Positions 1-4,880 of a stretch of 5,224 nt of DNA are shown here, piece after piece. Origin of the DNA: an uncultured Campylobacter sp. (GTDB lineage Bacteria; Campylobacterota; Campylobacteria; Campylobacterales; Campylobacteraceae); assembly GCF_938040115.1 (NCBI RefSeq), contig NZ_CALHXD010000082.1, positions 1 to 5,224 on the forward strand, in the 5' to 3' direction. A model generated the notes under the pieces. That model was not told where the DNA came from. It did no database searches and saw nothing but the letters and a program-made list of their open reading frames with translations. How positions within the stretch are numbered: the first letter of the stretch is position 1; each line of letters opens with the position of its first letter. Both the position numbers and the translations under genes were made by a program.

Positions 1-2169
1 AATAATCAAATGTCAACCGGTCTAAAAATCCAAAATTCTTTCGAGGATAGTAGTGTTTATAACGACGGCATGAGGCTTGATTACGAGGTTGCGACGCTTG
101 AGCAGGTGCAAACGGCGACGTCAAAGGCGCAACACTTTTCAAAAAATACCGATAAGGCTTTGGGTGAATTTAAGCAGCAGCTTGAAACTTTTAAAACGAA
201 GCTAGTTCAGGGTGCAAACGAAATCCACTCGCAAACATCGCGGGAAGCCATCGCAAACGACCTTCAGGGCATCAAAAATCACCTAGTAAACATCGCAAAC
301 ACCTCGATCAACGGGCAGTTTTTATTCTCTGGAAGCGCTATAAATACAAAACCTGTAAACGGCGATACAAATGAGTATTTCGGCAATGCGCAAACTATGA
401 AAGCTGTAGGCGGAGCTCAGGTAAATTTGACCTACAACCAAAACGGCCATGAGCTATTTTTGGGCAAGGACGGCGACTATAATAAAAAAGTCACCTCCAA
501 CACAATGCTAAAAGTGCAAAATTTAGACGACAGAAACAAGACCGTTTATATCGATAGCGAACACAAAATGCGCGATCTAATCGGTTTTAAATATGTAAAA
601 GACGAAAAAACTCTAACCAATCAGGATTTTACCGGAACCGGCGTTAGGCAGTTTCAGGATACGACGTTTTTCTTGCAGGGTAAAAAGCCAAACGGCACTA
701 GCTTTACGAGTAAATTTAAGATGACTTCGGACGCTTCGATAAACGACCTGTTAGAAAAAATCGGCACCGAATACGGCAACACTCCTACTAATAAAGTCGT
801 CGAAGTAACGATAAATAACCAGGGTCAAATCAACGTAAAAGACCTAAGCAAGGGCAATCAGGTTATTGATTTTCACATGATAGCGGCGACGAAAAAAGTG
901 GCAAACGCGGATGCTCTAGCTGGCGGTATAGCTGGAGCTTCTAGTGCGTTTGACACTGTAGATAGCCTAACTAGCGGCGCAAATCCGCTCGAAGCCATGG
1001 TGCAGGCAAACCCAGACGACTATGAAATCACTGAATTCGTTAAGAGCAAATACGAAGACTTAGACGGCGCCGTTACAAACGCTTACGACTACGACAAGAT
1101 AAATTTAAAGCAAGAAGGCAGAAACCTAATAGGCACTGTATCGCAAGTAGAGCGCGGTAGCGGTAAATTTGCCGACGATAACACGACGCTAAGCCAAGTC
1201 GTGGGCTCAAAAGAGCTATATCCTGGCGAAAGAGACAAATATGATATAAACGACCAAGCCTTAAAAATGCAGATCAAATCTAAAAGCGGCGGAGATTATA
1301 AAGTGGACGTGATTTTCGGTAGCGCCGTACCACCTGCAACATCAGGCAATGCTCAGGTAAGCATAACAAGGCCTGACGGCACCACATACACTACCGAGGT
1401 TTGGGATAGTTTTTACAACGACACCACAAACCCGCCGACCACCGAGGGTAGAGAAACGCAGTCAAAAAATATGACTTTTAGGCAGCTAAACGACATCATC
1501 GGTATGGTAGCTAGTGACAATGTTCCTGCGGGCGCCGGCGGTAGTGCCCAGGCTGATTATGTCGCCTACAAACAAGCTATAGCAAAATCGCAAGGTAGCG
1601 TAGAGGCAAATATGGATCACCGCGGCCGCATAAAAGTAACCGATAAGCAAAACGCCGTAACTCCGATAAAAGTCGGAATTTATGACGAGGTAAATTCCGA
1701 TCAGTTTTACGGAGATAGCACCGGTGCGACGCCTGCAACCATGCAAGGAGACGGTTCACTATGGAACTTTTCCGCAAACAACGGTATCGAAATAGATAGC
1801 CCGAGCGTGGATATTTTTGATGACCTGGATAGGATGATAGAGGCCGTTAGAAGTGGCCAGTACCGCGCCGACAGCGAGAGCGAACATCCGCGCAATTCCG
1901 GTATCCAAGGCGCGATCGAGAGGCTAGATCACATCGCCGATCACGTAAATAAAATCCATACTAAAGTGGGCAATCAAACAAACACGCTAACGCAAACCAA
2001 CACGCATGCTAGCGTCATGGAAGTAAACGTAAAAACCGTCAAGGCCGACATCACGAATGCCGACTACGGCGAGACCTATATGAATCTCATGCAAAAAACG
2101 ATGTCGTATCAGGCGATGTTGCAGTCCGTGGCTAAGATAAACCAGCTTTCGTTATTAAACTATATGTAA
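1..2169 (+). CDS. flgL: FlgL, flagellar hook-filament junction protein (HAP3), 5'-partial
   Basis: FlgL is a structural protein of the extracellular flagellum; with FlgK it forms the junction between hook and flagellin filament and is exported by the flagellar type III system. The frame is open from base 1 (N-N-Q-M-S-T-G...), so the start lies upstream; the ATG at base 10 is the internal Met before the conserved STG of the flagellin N-terminal helix. About 25-30 residues are probably missing (inference from the family). Visible residues 1-105 form the N-terminal D0/D1 coiled coil, followed by the hallmark FLFSGSAINTKP near 107-118. Residues about 130-600 form a large variable insert, and about 604-722 form the C-terminal D1/D0 helices ending INQLSLLNYM. 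With 722 visible residues it is more than twice the length of the enterobacterial protein (about 320 aa), as in Campylobacter FlgL. There is no cysteine in the visible part, common for flagellar axial proteins. The insert holds two similar segments (about 218-295 and 434-564) resembling flagellin-IN repeats. ftsK follows on the same strand. Confidence 0.95.
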   Translation, partial: NNQMSTGLKIQNSFEDSSVYNDGMRLDYEVATLEQVQTATSKAQHFSKNTDKALGEFKQQLETFKTKLVQGANEIHSQTSREAIANDLQGIKNHLVNIANTSINGQFLFSGSAINTKPVNGDTNEYFGNAQTMKAVGGAQVNLTYNQNGHELFLGKDGDYNKKVTSNTMLKVQNLDDRNKTVYIDSEHKMRDLIGFKYVKDEKTLTNQDFTGTGVRQFQDTTFFLQGKKPNGTSFTSKFKMTSDASINDLLEKIGTEYGNTPTNKVVEVTINNQGQINVKDLSKGNQVIDFHMIAATKKVANADALAGGIAGASSAFDTVDSLTSGANPLEAMVQANPDDYEITEFVKSKYEDLDGAVTNAYDYDKINLKQEGRNLIGTVSQVERGSGKFADDNTTLSQVVGSKELYPGERDKYDINDQALKMQIKSKSGGDYKVDVIFGSAVPPATSGNAQVSITRPDGTTYTTEVWDSFYNDTTNPPTTEGRETQSKNMTFRQLNDIIGMVASDNVPAGAGGSAQADYVAYKQAIAKSQGSVEANMDHRGRIKVTDKQNAVTPIKVGIYDEVNSDQFYGDSTGATPATMQGDGSLWNFSANNGIEIDSPSVDIFDDLDRMIEAVRSGQYRADSESEHPRNSGIQGAIERLDHIADHVNKIHTKVGNQTNTLTQTNTHASVMEVNVKTVKADITNADYGETYMNLMQKTMSYQAMLQSVAKINQLSLLNYM

Positions 2170-2177
2170 AAACTCGC

Positions 2178-2183
2178 TATAAT
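2178..2183 (+). promoter_or_regulatory. possible sigma70 -10 box upstream of ftsK
   Basis: A perfect TATAAT begins 9 bp after the flgL stop. Campylobacter sigma70 promoters depend mainly on the -10 box and often lack a recognisable -35, which I also do not see here. Transcription would start near 2190, about 120 bp before the ftsK start, so ftsK would have its own promoter rather than relying on read-through from flgL. The flanking bases (CTCGC before, CTACC after) do not match the extended Campylobacter -10 pattern well, so this may be chance. Confidence 0.35.
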
Positions 2184-2228
2184 CTACCGTTTTATTAAAG
2201 TTTCGTTATCAAAGCGGGCGGAGCGAAA

Positions 2229-2315
2229 ATGGGGTCAAATTTGATAAATTCGGCTCTAAAATTCGCTCTCCCGCAAATTTTAAATTTACCGAATTTAAAG
2301 GACGCGCCATTTTAA
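2229..2315 (+). other. 28-codon small ORF ahead of ftsK (leader peptide, or displaced ftsK N-terminus)
   Basis: ATG at 2229 is preceded by GGAG (2220-2223) with a 5-base spacer, and the frame runs 28 codons to TAA at 2313-2315. Its end overlaps the proposed ATT start of ftsK (2309) by 7 bases in another frame, an arrangement that could couple translation of the two. One extra T in the TTTT run at 2310-2313 would instead fuse this ORF in frame to ftsK. The peptide has no motif I recognise (begins MGSNLINSALK, ends NLKDAPF). It lies in a run of AAATTT-like hexamers typical of Campylobacter intergenic DNA, so it may not be translated. Confidence 0.2.
2297..2302 (+). promoter_or_regulatory. ribosome-binding site AAAGGA that decides the ftsK start
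   Basis: AAAGGA sits 6 bases before ATT at 2309 in the ftsK frame. No comparable purine run precedes TTG 2348, the only ATG/GTG/TTG codon in this frame between the in-frame stop at 2180-2182 and the first membrane helix. This site is the main nucleotide-level reason to place the start at 2309. Confidence 0.5.
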
Positions 2316-4453
2316 GAGAATCGGTTTTAGTCGTAGTCGTTTGTTTTTTGATATTTTTTGGGATCGCTACCATCGCACCCGCGGCAAATTTCGTCGGGAG
2401 CTTCGGCAACGCGATCGGGCTTTGGAATTTCAAGCTTTTTGGCTTTATAGCTTACGTTTATCCGTTTGTTTTTATATTTTTTGCGTATTATATTTACAAA
2501 TATTTTGACGGCTTTGATGCAAAATTCGCCCAAACCGCGCTTGGAGCGGCGCTGCTTTTTTTAGCGTTTTTGATGTTTCAATCAGGCTCAAACGCTATTT
2601 ACGGCGGACTAGTCGCAAATAGCGCAAACGAGGCGCTAAAAGACGTTATCGGCGTGATAGGCATGTGGGTTTTTATCGTGATGCTTTTTGTGCTGAGCTT
2701 TGGCCTCATCGCGCAAGATAACATCATAGCTATCCTAAAAAAGGCTTTCGTCGAGCCCAGTGCCAATGAAGATAAATTTGAAAACCAAGCCGAGATTAAG
2801 CAAAAATCGCAAAAAAAACCTAGACAAATCAAAAAGCCTAAAGCTCAAAGCGAGTCAAATTTGAGCGAGGAAAACGGCGAGAAACTAGAGGATGAAGGCG
2901 AGCCGGATCATGAAGACGAAGCGCAGGATGAAGGCGAGTCAAATTTAGAAGAAAAAAACACAACTATAAACGGCGTCGAAATTTTAAATGAAGTCGCCGA
3001 AAACAAAAAACTGCTCGAACAAATCGAAAAAGGCAAGGTCGAAAAGCCTAAGGATTTTGCGTTGCCGCCGCTTAAATTTTTAGCCGATCCGCCTAAGAGA
3101 TCAAACAGCGTAAACGAAGTCGAAATCGATCAAAAGATCTCCGATCTGCTAGATAAGCTGCGTAAATTTAAAATAGACGGCGACGTCGTGCGAACGTACA
3201 CGGGGCCGATCGTTACGACATTTGAGTTTCGCCCTGCGCCGCACATCAAGGTGAGTAAAATTTTAACCCTGCAAGACGACCTAGCTATGGCTCTGCGCGC
3301 TCAGACTATCCGCATCCAGGCGCCGATACCGGGCAAAGATGTCGTAGGTATCGAGGTGCCGAACCAAAATATAGAAACCATCTATCTGAAAGAAATTTTA
3401 GATAGCGAAGTTTTCAAAAATTCGAGCAGTCCGCTAACTATCGCGCTGGGCAAGGATATCGTCGGTGCGCCTTTTATCACCGATTTAAAAAAGCTCCCGC
3501 ATCTACTAATCGCGGGCACGACGGGATCCGGCAAGAGCGTAGGCATAAACGCGATGCTGCTAAGCTTGCTATATCGCAACAGCCCGCAGACGCTGCGCCT
3601 GATGATGATAGATCCAAAAATGCTGGAATTTAGCATCTATAACGACATCCCACACCTGCTCACGCCCGTCATCACGCAGGCCAAGCAGGCCATCACCGCG
3701 CTATCAAATATGGTCGCCGAGATGGAGCGTCGCTACAAGATCATGAGTCATACGCGTACCAAAAATATCGAAAGCTACAACGAAAAGATGAGAGAAGAAG
3801 GTGGCGAGCAGTTCCCATATATCGTCGTGATCATCGACGAGCTAGCCGATCTCATGATGACTAGCGGCAAGGACGTGGAGCTATATATCGGGCGTCTAGC
3901 GCAGATGGCGCGCGCTAGCGGCATACATCTCATCGTCGCCACCCAGCGCCCTAGCGTGGACGTCGTGACGGGGCTAATCAAGGCAAATTTGCCTAGCCGT
4001 ATCAGCTACCGCGTCGGTCAGCGCATCGATAGCAAGGTAATCCTAGATCAAATGGGCGCTGAGAGTCTGCTAGGGCGTGGCGATATGCTATTTACGCCTC
4101 CGGGAAGTCCCGGCGTCATCAGGCTGCACGCGCCCTTTGCGAGCGAAAAGGAGATCGACACGATCGTAAATTTCCTAAAAGCGCAGCAAGAGGTGGTCTA
4201 CGACGAGAGATTTTTAGCCGAGGATGGCGCTAACGGCGGTACGGGTACAGGCTCCGGCGCCATAGCTGGCGAGCTAGACGAGCTATATGAAGAGGCTAAA
4301 GAGATCGTGCTAAGCGAGCAAAAAACCTCGATCAGCTACCTCCAAAGACGCCTAAAAATCGGCTACAACCGTGCCGCTACGATCATCGAGCAAATGGAGC
4401 AAATGGGCGTGCTAAGCCCGATGAACGCAAAAGGACAGAGGGATATTTTGTAA
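2309..4453 (+). CDS. ftsK: FtsK/SpoIIIE-family septal DNA translocase
   Basis: FtsK is a hexameric ATP-driven DNA pump anchored at the division septum; it moves the chromosome termini apart and activates Xer recombination at dif (XerH/difH in Campylobacter, family knowledge). Using ATT 2309 as start gives 714 residues: four membrane helices (about 5-24, 42-64, 73-91, 112-135), a charged linker (about 146-265, basic then acidic), the alpha domain from about 268, and the RecA-like motor with Walker A GTTGSGKS (403-410), Walker B IIDE (D510, E511) and ATQRPSVDVVTG (near 544). A Gly/Thr/Ser-rich hinge (about 638-652) leads to the C-terminal gamma winged helix (about 655-714) that reads oriented DNA motifs. 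All key motor residues are present. TTG 2348 is the only canonical start codon but would cut the first membrane helix in half and has no ribosome-binding site; ATT 2309 has AAAGGA six bases before it. GC rises from the membrane half to about 55% in the motor. Function is near certain; the start is not. Confidence 0.95.
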   Translation: MLRESVLVVVVCFLIFFGIATIAPAANFVGSFGNAIGLWNFKLFGFIAYVYPFVFIFFAYYIYKYFDGFDAKFAQTALGAALLFLAFLMFQSGSNAIYGGLVANSANEALKDVIGVIGMWVFIVMLFVLSFGLIAQDNIIAILKKAFVEPSANEDKFENQAEIKQKSQKKPRQIKKPKAQSESNLSEENGEKLEDEGEPDHEDEAQDEGESNLEEKNTTINGVEILNEVAENKKLLEQIEKGKVEKPKDFALPPLKFLADPPKRSNSVNEVEIDQKISDLLDKLRKFKIDGDVVRTYTGPIVTTFEFRPAPHIKVSKILTLQDDLAMALRAQTIRIQAPIPGKDVVGIEVPNQNIETIYLKEILDSEVFKNSSSPLTIALGKDIVGAPFITDLKKLPHLLIAGTTGSGKSVGINAMLLSLLYRNSPQTLRLMMIDPKMLEFSIYNDIPHLLTPVITQAKQAITALSNMVAEMERRYKIMSHTRTKNIESYNEKMREEGGEQFPYIVVIIDELADLMMTSGKDVELYIGRLAQMARASGIHLIVATQRPSVDVVTGLIKANLPSRISYRVGQRIDSKVILDQMGAESLLGRGDMLFTPPGSPGVIRLHAPFASEKEIDTIVNFLKAQQEVVYDERFLAEDGANGGTGTGSGAIAGELDELYEEAKEIVLSEQKTSISYLQRRLKIGYNRAATIIEQMEQMGVLSPMNAKGQRDIL
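2891..2938 (+). repeat. short direct repeat inside the acidic ftsK linker
   Basis: GATGAAGGCGAG occurs at 2891-2902 and again at 2927-2938, exactly 36 bp (12 codons) apart, both reading DEGE. A second pair, GAGTCAAATTT at 2852-2862 and 2936-2946, reads ESN(L). The linker therefore seems to have grown partly by in-frame duplication. FtsK linkers vary freely in length and sequence, so function is unlikely to depend on it. Confidence 0.6.
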
Positions 4454-4480
4454 ATTTGCCCGCACAAAGAAGACTAAAAT

Positions 4481-4573
4481 TTGCGAAAAGACGTCAAAAT
4501 CTTAGCCATAACTTTTATGGTTATTTTGTCTATAGTTGCGTCCGTGACGGCTTTTGTGTATCTTAAAAATTAA
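4481..4573 (+). CDS. possible 30-aa single-pass membrane peptide downstream of ftsK
   Basis: TTG at 4481 opens a 30-codon frame ending at TAA 4571-4573, starting 27 bp after the ftsK stop on the same strand. A purine run AAAGAAGA (4466-4473) gives a weak ribosome-binding site 7 bases ahead. An in-frame stop at 4475-4477 rules out any longer form; ATG 4517 is the only later Met and would start inside the membrane segment. The peptide has a charged head (MRKDVK), a hydrophobic stretch of about 20 residues including MVILSIVASVTAFVY, and a short LKN tail: an N-in/C-out single-pass layout. Codon use resembles ftsK (GAC, GTC, ATC, GCG, TCC). I do not recognise the family and assign no function. Co-transcription with ftsK is likely, since no terminator is visible between them. 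Confidence 0.5.
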   Translation: MRKDVKILAITFMVILSIVASVTAFVYLKN

Positions 4574-4635
4574 TGCCAAAGAATTGGGTAAAATAAAAAT
4601 CCACGTCGTATTTCATATCAAAGGATGTAAAAAGG

Positions 4636-4686
4636 TAAATTTATTAAACTAAATTCTGTTTGTTTAGAGTAAATTTAATAAATTTA
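4636..4686. repeat. 13-bp AT-only inverted repeat with nested hairpin
   Basis: TAAATTTATTAAA (4636-4648) is the exact reverse complement of TTTAATAAATTTA (4674-4686). Inside lies a second pair, CTAAA (4649-4653) with TTTAG (4663-4667), around a 9-base loop. Adjacent downstream, GTATC-AAC-GATAC (4687-4699) is a perfect small hairpin. The arms have no G or C and no T-run follows, so a factor-independent terminator is unlikely. It may be a protein-binding palindrome or part of a folded leader, or a chance result of AT-rich DNA. Confidence 0.55.
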
Positions 4687-4742
4687 GTATCAACGATACC
4701 AAACAAAATTGAGTTTACCAATGAATTTTTAAAGGGTTGAAT

Positions 4743-4781
4743 TTGGAAAAACTAAAAGAAAATTTAAAAAATATCTTTTAA
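4743..4781 (+). pseudogene. possible truncated start of a gene at the composition boundary
   Basis: TTG 4743 follows AAAGGG (4731-4736) with a 6-base spacer and encodes LEKLKENLKNIF before TAA at 4779-4781. A second in-frame TTG lies at 4737. The amphipathic, lysine-rich start looks like a normal protein N-terminus, and the codons still lie within the dense AAATTT-hexamer zone of the Campylobacter part. Reading stops just where the DNA turns very AT-rich and stops appear in all frames. I infer a real gene start interrupted by the junction; a chance short ORF is equally possible. Product unknown. Confidence 0.25.
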
Positions 4782-4817
4782 ATATTAGTTATATTTATAT
4801 TTTGACTAATAAAATAA
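4766..4817. other. probable junction between Campylobacter-like and Fusobacteriota-like DNA
   Basis: The last RAATTY hexamer of the dense Campylobacter-like series is at 4760-4765. The promoter of the fusobacterial-type gene starts at 4818. GC falls to about 15% across 4771-4880 and stays near 30% in the gene after it, against about 45-55% in flgL and the ftsK motor. No transposon end, tRNA or target duplication is visible at the boundary. The exact point cannot be fixed because both sides are AT-rich here. Confidence 0.65.
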
Positions 4818-4846
4818 TTGACTTATGAATATATTTATTATACAAT
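4818..4846 (+). promoter_or_regulatory. sigma70-type promoter of the FMN-binding-protein gene
   Basis: TTGACT (4818-4823, 5 of 6 to consensus) is separated by exactly 17 bp from TACAAT (4841-4846, 5 of 6). Transcription would start near 4853, leaving a leader of about 28 bases. A second TTGACT lies 16 bp upstream (4802-4807) with a weaker TATGAA (4824-4829), so tandem promoters are possible. The AT tract upstream would suit an UP element. A clear -35 box is unlike Campylobacter promoters and fits low-GC Firmicutes/Fusobacteriota style. Confidence 0.7.
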
Positions 4847-4867
4847 AGGTAAAGAATATTTTTATTT

Positions 4868-4873
4868 AGGGGG
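4868..4873 (+). promoter_or_regulatory. strong ribosome-binding site AGGGGG
   Basis: AGGGGG lies 7 bases before ATG 4881. It is the only G-rich run in over 100 bases of AT-rich DNA, which fixes the start of the last gene confidently. Confidence 0.7.
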
Positions 4874-4880
4874 TATTATT

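Larger units (their letters stand above)
4574..4880. other. 307-bp stretch without a full-length gene
   Basis: This gap contains several things. A weak possible -10 box TAAAAT lies at 4589-4594, preceded by TTGGG. Nested AT-rich inverted repeats at 4634-4719 could fold an RNA leader. A ribosome-binding-site-like AAAGGG (4731-4736) precedes a short TTG-initiated frame (4743-4781). A very AT-rich tract (4771-4880, about 15% GC by hand count) carries a strong promoter for the last gene. I see no tRNA, no GC-rich hairpin with a T-run terminator, and no insertion-sequence ends. Composition changes inside this gap. Confidence 0.75.

Noticed and set aside
10..12. ATG at base 10 as the start of flgL
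   Set aside because: The frame is open to base 1 and this Met precedes the conserved STG deep inside the N-terminal helix of FlgL; the real start is outside the window.
1089..1895. Open frames on the minus strand opposite flgL (about 60-86 codons)
   Set aside because: They lie within a well-supported coding gene and encode nothing recognisable; they mirror its codon pattern.
2301..2315. Programmed -1 frameshift linking the 28-codon ORF to ftsK
   Set aside because: No X-XXY-YYZ slippery sequence is present; a Phe tRNA on TTT would re-pair poorly with ATT. A missing base or separate initiation fits better.
2348..2350. TTG 2348 as the ftsK start
   Set aside because: It has no ribosome-binding site and would remove half of the first membrane helix; kept as the only canonical alternative.
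2209..3981. Open frames on the minus strand opposite ftsK
   Set aside because: Same reason: antisense to clear FtsK domains, with no ribosome-binding site or family resemblance that I can see.
4636..4686. Factor-independent terminator after ftsK
   Set aside because: The stem is all A-T and no T-run follows the 3' arm.
4721..4732. ATG at 4721 as a gene start
   Set aside because: It meets a stop after three codons (M-N-F).
4574..4880. Insertion sequence, CRISPR array, tRNA or attachment site at the boundary
   Set aside because: I found no terminal inverted repeats with target duplication, no regularly spaced repeats and no tRNA-like cloverleaf.
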